Below, in pieces: positions 1 through 6,565 of a stretch of DNA of 13,071 bases. The notes under the pieces are model-generated. The model ran no database searches, was not told the origin of the DNA, and saw only the letters and a program-made list of their open reading frames with translations. The translations under genes and the position numbers were made by a program. The DNA lies in contig JBMCLJ010000036.1 of the NCBI GenBank assembly GCA_048615375.1, forward strand, positions 1-13,071. Direction: 5' to 3'. Numbering within the stretch: the stretch's first letter is position 1; each line of letters begins with the position of its first letter. This DNA is from JBMCLJ01 sp048615375 (GTDB taxonomy: Bacteria; Patescibacteriota; Dojkabacteria; JAOAGR01).

Positions 1-60
1 GAACGGGGAGGAAGTAGAAGCACCGGTTAAACTGGTCGTAGAATATGAAGTGCTGGAGTA
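1..60 (+). repeat. Direct repeat copy A (60 bp, one mismatch)
   Basis: Bases 1-60 equal bases 2971-3030 except at position 56 (G here, A at 3026). The repeat is truncated by the window edge and may be much longer. It ends at the stop codons of the two genes: TAG here, TAA in the second copy. Confidence 0.95.
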
Positions 61-61
61 G
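1..61 (+). CDS. 3' end of a surface-protein gene with a DNRLRE-type C-terminal domain (partial)
   Basis: Only the last 19 codons and a TAG stop (59-61) lie in the window; the first full codon starts at base 2. The peptide (NGEEVEAPVKLVVEYEVLE) matches the last 19 residues of the following gene except for the final residue (E here, K there). It is therefore the end of a paralogous secreted protein that carries the same C-terminal jelly-roll-like domain. The upstream modules of this protein are outside the window, so nothing can be said about the rest of it. It lies in the same orientation as the next gene, 132 bases upstream of that gene's ATG. Confidence 0.8.
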   Translation, partial: NGEEVEAPVKLVVEYEVLE

Positions 62-158
62 TACTGCTCCGGCACCTTGCCCTCCTCTCGACACGTAAAA
101 AGATTGTGGTTGTATTCATGTTCAATTAATTCAGCCCTGCTTATAAGAAAACACAGGC

Positions 159-186
159 TTTTCACTTTTTTAAATTTTGCTATACT
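159..186 (+). promoter_or_regulatory. Putative promoter of the beta-helix surface-protein gene, leaderless geometry
   Basis: An extended -10 element (TG at 178-179, TATACT at 181-186) ends 7 bases before the ATG at 194. A weak -35 candidate TTTTCA (159-164) sits 16 bases upstream. A start site 7-8 bases after the -10 would fall at or next to the A of the ATG, giving an mRNA with no leader. No Shine-Dalgarno-like purine run precedes the ATG. The -10 call is good and the -35 call is weak. Confidence 0.6.
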
Positions 187-193
187 TAACGCT

Positions 194-3031
194 ATGTCTA
201 AACACACATCAACGTTTATGAAAAAAGTAACTACTTCTGTTATCATCGTCTTAACAGTACTACTTTCTACTGCTTTCTTGACACAGATCGCGCAGGCAGA
301 TGTAGATAGTTACCTTTTGCGGGTCACAACATTCGAAGACTTACAAGATGCGGTTCCAGGTGATGGAGTCTGTCAAACCACCAGGAACAACTGCTCATTA
401 CGAGCTGCTCTGCAGGAAGCAAATGCTCATGAAAACTTTAATGAGATTGTTCTTGATTCTGGTACGTACCCGCTCACCATACATACCAGTGACCCAAAAT
501 TAAAACCCATCGTCATAAATCATGATGTGAAGATTGTCGGAACAGGAAATGAAGCAACCAGAACACTTATTACATATGCCGGCAACGCACCTGAATCGAA
601 CCAGTTGATTCACGCAATATCAGTAGCAGACAGCGCTACGCTGGAACTGATTGACATGCTCGTAGAACTCCAGGGATATACGGGCGACAGCGCTGTAGCA
701 AATGGATCGGTAATAAATAACTATGGAAATCTGAGCGTTACCAGTGCTTACATTTTGCCACAAGCAGAAAACAGAAATAACCGTACAGCAGCTATTACCA
801 ACTCTGGAAGCTTATACGCGAACCAGATGCATATTAATGATTCTCCACAAAGGTATGCCATAATAAACGAATCTGGATATTTGAACATAACTTCATCAGA
901 CTTCAGGCAGAACACATCAGGTTTTCTGTATCAGACCGGAAAAGAAGCGGAAACAGTGTTACATAACGTATATGTTGATCGCCAGGGTAGCAGGGACGAA
1001 TATAAACAAGAATGGGAAGCAACTATTTATAACGAATATGGCAGCATTACTGCTAAAAAGCTGTTCTTACAGGAAAATATAAATTTTAAAGACATTATTA
1101 CTAACCATGAAGGCATATTAACTATTCAAAACTCAAAATTTCTCGGAAACGCAAGTATAAAGAATTCCTTCCTGAAAAACACTGGTACCACGATAATTGA
1201 TACATCAGATTTCTTCGCAAATAACGCGCAACAATCCATAATTGAAAATAAAGGATCTCTCAGGATAAGTGAGTCTCTCTTCAATAACAGTAGTACAAGA
1301 ACTGATAAATCAGGTGTCATTGATAATTTTGGAGAAACATCGGTTTCTTACTCGGGGTTTGTGGGGAACCTGGGAATTAATGGTGGAGGACTTGCTAACC
1401 ATAACGTGATGTCTATCAAAAATTCGTCGATCCTGAAGAACACTGCTTCTGAGGAAGGCGGGGGCGTATTCCAGGAAAAGAGCATTCCGGGTATTATACC
1501 TTCACTTAGGATTGTAAATACAGTTATTGGTGAAAATGAAGCTTCACTGTATGGAGGTGGAGTTGCAAACCGTGATGGTGAACTTGTATTGCAAAACGTG
1601 ACAATTCATAGAAATCATGTCAAGAATAACTCCGGACATGAAGCAAGTGGTGGAGGTTTATTTTCTAATGTTACGGTACGTAGCGAGTTATCGCTCTTTT
1701 CCAGAAACTATGTAACCTCCAAAATCACCACCGGGATGCCTTCCAGTGCAGTGCGCTTTGATAATTGTGATGGTACCAGGGTCTCACCAATACGAAATAA
1801 TACAAATGCGGTCAATATGCTTGACGTAGTCGGAAGCTGTATAGTTGAAGCTTACGTGCTACGAAATCCAGATCTCCAACCCCTTCATAACTTTGTAACT
1901 TATAGCGAATCAAACATAACTCTTCCTGCATATCCCATTCTCCGTAACAGTCCAGTACGAATAGAAGTAAAAAATGACGAGGTATACTGCCCCATAGAAG
2001 ACATGCGGGGTATCGTAAGAAATGATGACATGTGTGATATTGGAGCATTAGAGTACCGCAAGCCGGTTATGGATATTCACTCTCCTCTAGCAGGTACATA
2101 TTACAAAGGTGAAGGAATGGAAGTATACTGGTATGCTTTATTTGAACCATATTATGATGGCGAAGCATTTGATACTACCGTAACCCTGGCATTAAAAGAT
2201 GAACCGAATAAAGCGTTACTTCAAGTGCACGAACCAATGTATGACTTCGGATATCGGTATCATTTATGGGTTATACCGGAAACTCTGGAAAGTAGAGATG
2301 ACTATGTAATTACTATTACAGTACGGCATACTGACGATAATTCTATCGCGGTACAAAAATCCAGTGAAGCTTTTTTAATCTCAGCACCTCCAACTCCAAC
2401 CCCTGCGCCACCTACACCAACTCCTGCGCCTCCAACACCTACTCCACAACCTGAACCTGTTATGAAAAATGTTGAGGCTACTGTGAAAACATATACAGAT
2501 ATAGCAAACCAGGATGGAACTGACTCTCTCGACATCTACTCCGGTAAAACGCCATGGGATATTAAAAAAGAACGATGGATTGGTACCGGTAGTGATACAG
2601 AAAATTCATATCTTGGTCTACGATTCACGGAACTACGCATACCGGAAAATGCTACCATTACCTCCGCGAAACTTGTTATTAATAATGATAAAAAGGATCA
2701 ATGGATAAGCACGGCGTTTATAGCACGAGGTGAGAAAAATAGTAATCCACAGCAGTTTACAAACGAAGATCTGCCTTCTGAAAGAACCACTACACAGAGC
2801 AGTACTACCTATAAAGCGAATGAAAAATGGCAGAAAGGGACTGACTGGGAGGTTGATGTGACCGATATAGCGCAGGAGGTATACGAAGATTCAGGGTCTA
2901 TCGACACAATGGCGCTCATTCTTCATGGTGAAGGAAGCTCGTATGGACGTAAATTTATTAACATTACATTGAACGGGGAGGAAGTAGAAGCACCGGTTAA
3001 ACTGGTCGTAGAATATGAAGTGCTGAAGTAA
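194..3031 (+). CDS. Secreted multidomain surface protein: CSLREA motif, beta-helix, Ig-like domain, Pro-Thr linker, DNRLRE-type domain
   Basis: The protein has 945 residues from ATG 194. That start is chosen over the open TTG at 77 because a promoter directly precedes it and it places a signal peptide at the N terminus: K10-K11, hydrophobic core about 12-32, cleavage predicted at AQA35|D36. Residues 37-95 hold a CSLREA motif (C67-S-L-R, then AALQEANA). Residues about 100-600 are Asn- and Gly-rich short repeats (GGGLAN, GGGVAN, GGGLFS; recurring N-x-[ST]), as in right-handed parallel beta-helices. D-x-R-G followed by CDIGALEY (614-621) closes the helix, as in choice-of-anchor Q proteins. An Ig-like segment follows (about 625-728), then three APPTPTP repeats (731-751), then a DNRLRE-type domain (about 756-945; 'LGLRF…RIPENATITSA', 'VDVTDIA'). 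It is an exported adhesin or carbohydrate-associated surface protein. No catalytic residues or anchoring signal are recognised. A 24-bp downstream alternative start (ATG 218) also keeps the signal peptide. Confidence 0.85.
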   Translation: MSKHTSTFMKKVTTSVIIVLTVLLSTAFLTQIAQADVDSYLLRVTTFEDLQDAVPGDGVCQTTRNNCSLRAALQEANAHENFNEIVLDSGTYPLTIHTSDPKLKPIVINHDVKIVGTGNEATRTLITYAGNAPESNQLIHAISVADSATLELIDMLVELQGYTGDSAVANGSVINNYGNLSVTSAYILPQAENRNNRTAAITNSGSLYANQMHINDSPQRYAIINESGYLNITSSDFRQNTSGFLYQTGKEAETVLHNVYVDRQGSRDEYKQEWEATIYNEYGSITAKKLFLQENINFKDIITNHEGILTIQNSKFLGNASIKNSFLKNTGTTIIDTSDFFANNAQQSIIENKGSLRISESLFNNSSTRTDKSGVIDNFGETSVSYSGFVGNLGINGGGLANHNVMSIKNSSILKNTASEEGGGVFQEKSIPGIIPSLRIVNTVIGENEASLYGGGVANRDGELVLQNVTIHRNHVKNNSGHEASGGGLFSNVTVRSELSLFSRNYVTSKITTGMPSSAVRFDNCDGTRVSPIRNNTNAVNMLDVVGSCIVEAYVLRNPDLQPLHNFVTYSESNITLPAYPILRNSPVRIEVKNDEVYCPIEDMRGIVRNDDMCDIGALEYRKPVMDIHSPLAGTYYKGEGMEVYWYALFEPYYDGEAFDTTVTLALKDEPNKALLQVHEPMYDFGYRYHLWVIPETLESRDDYVITITVRHTDDNSIAVQKSSEAFLISAPPTPTPAPPTPTPAPPTPTPQPEPVMKNVEATVKTYTDIANQDGTDSLDIYSGKTPWDIKKERWIGTGSDTENSYLGLRFTELRIPENATITSAKLVINNDKKDQWISTAFIARGEKNSNPQQFTNEDLPSERTTTQSSTTYKANEKWQKGTDWEVDVTDIAQEVYEDSGSIDTMALILHGEGSSYGRKFINITLNGEEVEAPVKLVVEYEVLK
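2384..2446 (+). repeat. Three tandem 21-bp units encoding APPTPTP
   Basis: Three in-frame 21-base units encode identical heptapeptides (APPTPTP) followed by QPEP. The units differ mainly at third codon positions, so the peptide is conserved while the DNA has drifted. This is a rigid, probably extended linker between the Ig-like segment and the C-terminal domain, and a likely site for repeat-number variation or O-glycosylation (inference). Confidence 0.9.
2971..3030 (+). repeat. Direct repeat copy B (60 bp, one mismatch)
   Basis: Second copy of the repeat at 1-60, inside the last codons of the beta-helix protein gene. The distance between copies (2970 bp) is about one gene length, as expected for tandem paralogs sharing a 3' module. 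Confidence 0.95.
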
Positions 3032-3035
3032 ATGG

Positions 3036-3058
3036 AGACATCTATACCTGAGGTGTTT
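3036..3058 (+). terminator. Weak hairpin after the surface-protein gene
   Basis: AGACATCT (3036-3043) can pair with AGGTGTTT (3051-3058) as an 8-bp stem including two G-U pairs, with a 7-base loop, five bases after the stop. No real T-run follows (AGTTAAAT), so an intrinsic terminator is only tentative. Confidence 0.25.
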
Positions 3059-3075
3059 AGTTAAATCAGTATGGT

Positions 3076-3105
3076 TTGCGACATATGGAAGTAAAATTGT
3101 ACAAT
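3076..3105 (+). promoter_or_regulatory. Putative promoter of the DHH phosphoesterase gene, leaderless geometry
   Basis: TTGCGA (3076-3081) and TACAAT (3100-3105) are separated by 18 bases. The -10 ends 8 bases before ATG 3114, so transcription would start at or one base before the start codon. No Shine-Dalgarno sequence is present. Confidence 0.55.
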
Positions 3106-3113
3106 AGAATCCT

Positions 3114-4163
3114 ATGCAAAAATCATACTCTGACTTTATAGAAACATTTAATAGTATTGTTGCAAGTTCGGGTCGTATCCTTATCACTTCACATATGCGA
3201 CCCGACGATGATTCTATTTCTTCTGTGCTGGCAATGTACTATTACCTCACCGAAACTCTGGGAAAAGAGCGTGTAGATATTATCTATTCAGGAGAAATCC
3301 AACAACGGTGGAATTATTTCAAATCATTTGAAAAAATCCACTCTACGGATGATATTGCTTCTCGCATAGATCAATTTGACGTTATACTTTGTTTAGATGG
3401 CAGCCAGTTCTCCCGCTTTTCATCCAGTCCTCAGAAAATAATAGAGTCCCCTGTGAAAAAGATTTGTATAGACCATCACGCTTCCCCAGTGGATACATTT
3501 GACACGGCGTATATCGACTCAGATCAAACCTCATGTGCTGAAGTTGTATACCAGCTTTTTTTTGAGAAAGCAGAAAGACTTGAACCTGCCATCTGTGAAA
3601 CGCTATTACTCGGGATAATGGGAGACACAGGGACATTTAAATTTATTAAGCCAGAGCAGTCCAGCGTGTTTCAAATAGTTGAGAGACTGGTATATGAGGG
3701 CAATATTAATATTCAACTACTTAAATCGAGATACGAAGGATTTTCCCAAAAAGCTTTTCAGCTTATCCAAAAGCTGGTCAATAATTCCAGCATTATTCAT
3801 ATACAAGGTGTACCCGATTTTCTTATTTCACATATAAATTCTGAAGAAATTGAGAAAGAAGGGTATACAGGCCTTGAAGCGAATGAGGCAGCACATATTT
3901 TCATTCATATGTTTGGTTTAAGTATCCATGGTGTATCATGGGGCATGGTGCTCTACCCGCTTGGTCAGAACATTAAAGTCTCAATGCGCTCACGGCCGGA
4001 AAGCACTAACGTGCGTATTATCGCCGAAGGAATGGGAAGAGGAGGTGGCCACGACAGAGCTGCGGGAATGACGTTTACCGGGATGGATCCAGTCAATGGC
4101 ATGGAGCAAACGATAGAAGAAATACGTGGTTACCTAATAGAAAAGGGGGTTAAGCTCACCTAA
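3114..4163 (+). CDS. DHH/DHHA1-family phosphoesterase, NrnA-like (nanoRNase / pAp phosphatase type)
   Basis: A 349-residue soluble protein with the full set of DHH-family motifs: H27-M-R-P-D31-D-D33-S (motif I), D95 in 'LCLDGSQFSRF' (motif II), D120-H121-H122 (motif III), D171 in 'GDTGTFKF' (motif IV), and a C-terminal DHHA1 domain with the substrate-binding GGGH (310-313) followed by DRAAG. Family knowledge: such proteins use two metal ions, usually Mn2+, to degrade 2-5-nt RNAs or dephosphorylate 3'-phosphoadenosine 5'-phosphate in the cytoplasm. The length fits NrnA (about 310-350 residues) and no other domain is fused. Motif I reads DDD where many family members have DGD or DAD; both metal-binding Asp residues remain. 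Cyclic-dinucleotide-derived pNpN hydrolysis is also possible within this fold. It has its own promoter and is followed by a 33-base gap to the next gene. Confidence 0.88.
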   Translation: MQKSYSDFIETFNSIVASSGRILITSHMRPDDDSISSVLAMYYYLTETLGKERVDIIYSGEIQQRWNYFKSFEKIHSTDDIASRIDQFDVILCLDGSQFSRFSSSPQKIIESPVKKICIDHHASPVDTFDTAYIDSDQTSCAEVVYQLFFEKAERLEPAICETLLLGIMGDTGTFKFIKPEQSSVFQIVERLVYEGNINIQLLKSRYEGFSQKAFQLIQKLVNNSSIIHIQGVPDFLISHINSEEIEKEGYTGLEANEAAHIFIHMFGLSIHGVSWGMVLYPLGQNIKVSMRSRPESTNVRIIAEGMGRGGGHDRAAGMTFTGMDPVNGMEQTIEEIRGYLIEKGVKLT

Positions 4164-4190
4164 AAGCTGACTTGAATACATCATAAACAA

Positions 4191-4196
4191 TATAAA
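4191..4196 (+). promoter_or_regulatory. Candidate -10 TATAAA just before the ParB-like gene
   Basis: TATAAA (4191-4196) abuts the GTG at 4197, too close for transcription to include that codon if this is the -10. It sits 7 bases before an ATG at 4204 in another frame, which is the spacing seen at the other leaderless starts. No good -35 is seen at 16-18 bases. The gene may instead be read through from the upstream phosphoesterase gene. Confidence 0.25.
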
Positions 4197-5447
4197 GTGA
4201 TAGATGGAGAACCAAAATATCCAAATTTATTACAAAGTGAATCAATTAATATTTTGGATCCAGCACAAGCCTCAAATTATTATAGACTTTCTCGATTTAA
4301 CTCGATTGCATTGAGTCTAAGGAAGCTTAGTTTGGGCCCACAAGACCAAGAACCTGGAACGAGATTAACAGAGGGTAACATCTTTATACTCAATGATGGT
4401 ACATATGTAGTATGGGGAAATACAGAAGCTCAGGGTGTGCTTGAATTACATAGCCCACAATCAAACGGATCTTATCAATACAATGGAATCCAATCCTTAC
4501 CCCGTGAATATCAAATCATAACTAATCCTACCCAGGTGGTACTTGAAAAACTAGCATCAACCCTGGGCGCTGAGAAGTTTTCTAACTTAGTACAGGTTAT
4601 CATAAAAGAAGTAAGTGACCATTCACCACTTCTACGGCTTAGGCGTGAAGATTTAATGTATATTATTCTTCATTGGTATTGCGCATTGCTTCCAAGTAAC
4701 GAAGAAGCGTACGAACCCTCTTCCCTTGCGGTTTCATTTTCAGACTTAGGTAGTCCTGTAATCTCTGAATATACTACTGACAGGATATACGAAGAAATAA
4801 ATAATATAAATCATCTTTTACAACTTATACACACAAAGCTTAATCCAGCAGAAATGAAACAGGCAGTTGATGAAATTAAAAGCTTCATGAAATACTCTGA
4901 TTCTGCTTTCCATAACATCCCGTTAGATATCTTTCTTTTAGTTGCACAGCAAATAGAACAAAGGGATTTTACAAGAGAGCGATTAATCCGTTTGAATGAT
5001 ATACCAACCCTTGATTTGCATATTAATAAACAAGAATGTCAAGCACAACCGAATAGTATTGCTGATATGATTAGATCTGGGAATAGCTCTCCTCCTACCC
5101 CCCTCCCCCAGGAGTATTACCATATTATTAGACTGGCCCCACCAGAAATTGAATTTGTGCATTTCCCTGATATTGTTGGTCACACAGGCGGACTACCCGG
5201 CGACACCTGGTTTACTGATGAGACGCAACGAACATATGGCTACACATTGCAACTTATGAGCGATTTATACTATGGGAATGCAAGAATTAACAAAGACAAG
5301 CTATCCCGTGAAGAAAGAGCTATTCAATTATTCAAAGATACAAGCGGCAAATATTATGTGAGTGGAGATGGTAGGCATAGAGTAGCAGCATTAAAAGCAT
5401 TACAATATCAAGGAACAATTATAGCGGAAGTGAGGAAAGCAATTTAA
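4197..5447 (+). CDS. Uncharacterised protein with a C-terminal ParB/sulfiredoxin-like motif
   Basis: The protein has 416 residues if started at GTG 4197, the only standard start codon after the in-frame TAA at 4185. The first 100 residues (with 'EGNIFILNDGTYVVWGN') and the helical middle (about 150-310) match no family I know. A Pro-rich linker (SSPPTPLP) leads to the C-terminal part (about 320-416). This ends in GKYYVSG390-D-G-R393-H-R395-V-A-A-L, the signature of the ParB N-terminal/Srx fold, where the GxxR segment binds nucleotide phosphate, followed by a short strand (TIIAEV). There is no helix-turn-helix and no ParA partner nearby, so chromosome partitioning is unlikely. ParB-fold CTPase, nuclease or kinase-like activity is possible but unproven. 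No signal peptide or TM segment is seen, so it is probably cytoplasmic. The gene looks more AT-rich than its neighbours, and its stop overlaps that of the convergent operon by four bases. The true start is uncertain. Confidence 0.7.
   Translation: MIDGEPKYPNLLQSESINILDPAQASNYYRLSRFNSIALSLRKLSLGPQDQEPGTRLTEGNIFILNDGTYVVWGNTEAQGVLELHSPQSNGSYQYNGIQSLPREYQIITNPTQVVLEKLASTLGAEKFSNLVQVIIKEVSDHSPLLRLRREDLMYIILHWYCALLPSNEEAYEPSSLAVSFSDLGSPVISEYTTDRIYEEINNINHLLQLIHTKLNPAEMKQAVDEIKSFMKYSDSAFHNIPLDIFLLVAQQIEQRDFTRERLIRLNDIPTLDLHINKQECQAQPNSIADMIRSGNSSPPTPLPQEYYHIIRLAPPEIEFVHFPDIVGHTGGLPGDTWFTDETQRTYGYTLQLMSDLYYGNARINKDKLSREERAIQLFKDTSGKYYVSGDGRHRVAALKALQYQGTIIAEVRKAI
5091..5109 (-). other. G-rich tract on the minus strand (possible G-quadruplex)
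   Basis: Read on the minus strand, this is five Gs, A, six Gs, TA, GG, A, GG. Four runs of at least two Gs allow a two-layer quadruplex. It lies in the codons for the Pro-rich linker of the ParB-like protein, and on the RNA strand only if the opposing operon is transcribed past its stop. Proline codons alone may explain it. Confidence 0.4.
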
Positions 5448-6565
5448 CTAAACGTACTTATTGATTTTTTTACCTTGACAACACCTCGTTGCCAGACATC
5501 ATTCACCACTACCCCGACAACCACAGCTGCTATCGGATAAACATACATAACGTACCAGGAAAGTTTTGTTTGTACCAGGGTGACAATAAGAAGTACTGCA
5601 AGAGAGTACATTGTAATGAAGAAGTATCTAAATTCGCCTAAGTATTTTTTCCTGTGCCATAGTAAATAGGCTATTCCAGCTAAAAACACGAACCCGGTCA
5701 GGAAGAAAGAAGGGTTAGCGAGGTTTGTTACGTGAAACAATATATCTTCGCTATGTCCCTCAAGTGCAAAAACAGTTCGTTGAACCGTATGATAGCCTAA
5801 GTACGGGCTCCAGAATGCAGTCCCATACATTAATGACATAAAAATATGCCACGGAGCAACACTAAGAACAAGTACAAAAGCAAAAGTAAATATGTCACGA
5901 AACGACATAATCTTTTCCTGCTTTCTTATGAAAGCATACAGGGCAAAAACTATAATAGGAAGCAAAGCAAAGATGCCTTTTGTAAGAATTCCTAGCCCGG
6001 TAGTCAGAGCAATGAAGAATACTAACCTACTGGAACGCTTTTCATAAAACTTAAACAATACAACAACCGTTACAAACATAAACAAAAGCTGCAAGGCATC
6101 CAGATCAGCCGATCTCAAATTATGTGTTGCAAAAATGCCGGAGACTCTATTCACGAAAAGCTGCTGGCAGGTTAAAAAGCTAACAGCCGCGACCAGGGTT
6201 ACTTTTCTGCCAAAATATTTATGTGAGAAGTAGAGCAGGAAGACGAATAAAATGAATCCTGACAAAGCGGAAAGAAACCTCAGTACAAAATTGCTTTCCC
6301 CGAATAGTTCTACTAAAGCTATAGTGACGTAGTACCAGAGGGGAGGCTTTTCGAAGAATGGCTCATCATCGAGCATTAGTACAGGAAATGAATTGTTCGT
6401 AGTGGTACTATGCACCACGTCTGCATTAGTTTGTTCATCCCATCGTTCCAGATCCCTCTGCCCCAGCCTGAAAAAAAGCAGAAATAATGCTGTCAAGACT
6501 GCAACCATGAGACTGATCTTGTAAACCACTGCGCGTTTATCGAACCACCACCCCAGTATTGCCAT
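5444..6565 (-). CDS. GT39/ArnT-like integral-membrane glycosyltransferase
   Basis: A 373-residue polytopic protein with about nine or ten hydrophobic segments from residue 13 onward. The first external loop has the GT-C hallmarks of the PMT/ArnT family: R41-W-D43-E44 (catalytic Asp region), then F70-F-E-K73-P-P-L-W-Y-Y79, followed by 'ELFGES-FVLRFLSAL' and an R-x-DLDAL segment. Such enzymes transfer a sugar from a polyprenyl-phosphate donor to a lipid, protein or glycan acceptor on the outer face of the cytoplasmic membrane. At 373 residues it is shorter than ArnT (about 550) and lacks the soluble C-terminal domain. Donor and acceptor cannot be read from sequence. It is the last gene of the four-gene operon. 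Its ATG lies 29 bases inside the preceding gene and is preceded by GGAG at a 5-base spacing, so translation is probably coupled. Its stop overlaps that of the convergent ParB-like gene. Confidence 0.85.
   Translation of the reverse strand: MAILGWWFDKRAVVYKISLMVAVLTALFLLFFRLGQRDLERWDEQTNADVVHSTTTNNSFPVLMLDDEPFFEKPPLWYYVTIALVELFGESNFVLRFLSALSGFILFVFLLYFSHKYFGRKVTLVAAVSFLTCQQLFVNRVSGIFATHNLRSADLDALQLLFMFVTVVVLFKFYEKRSSRLVFFIALTTGLGILTKGIFALLPIIVFALYAFIRKQEKIMSFRDIFTFAFVLVLSVAPWHIFMSLMYGTAFWSPYLGYHTVQRTVFALEGHSEDILFHVTNLANPSFFLTGFVFLAGIAYLLWHRKKYLGEFRYFFITMYSLAVLLIVTLVQTKLSWYVMYVYPIAAVVVGVVVNDVWQRGVVKVKKSISTFS

Noticed and set aside
133..170. Possible terminator after the first partial gene: AGCCCTG / CAGGCT followed by T-runs
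   Set aside because: The stem is short, needs a bulge and has a 14-base loop; the T-rich part is more simply the -35/-10 spacer region of the next promoter.
77..193. N-terminal extension of the beta-helix gene from TTG 77
   Set aside because: The extra 39 residues would bury the signal peptide, and a good extended -10 lies inside this stretch just before ATG 194.
2302..2535. Minus-strand Gly/Val-rich open frame opposite the Pro-Thr linker
   Set aside because: It is the complement of the APPTPTP repeats; the low-complexity GVGVGGA pattern is an artefact of that coding sequence.
5085..5100. CCTCCT motif resembling the 16S rRNA anti-Shine-Dalgarno end
   Set aside because: Only a few bases match and there is no surrounding rRNA sequence; it is explained by Ser-Pro codons.
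5465..5471. Run of seven Ts 17 bases after the ParB-like stop
   Set aside because: No stable hairpin precedes it, and it codes for the Lys-rich C terminus of the GT39-like protein on the other strand.
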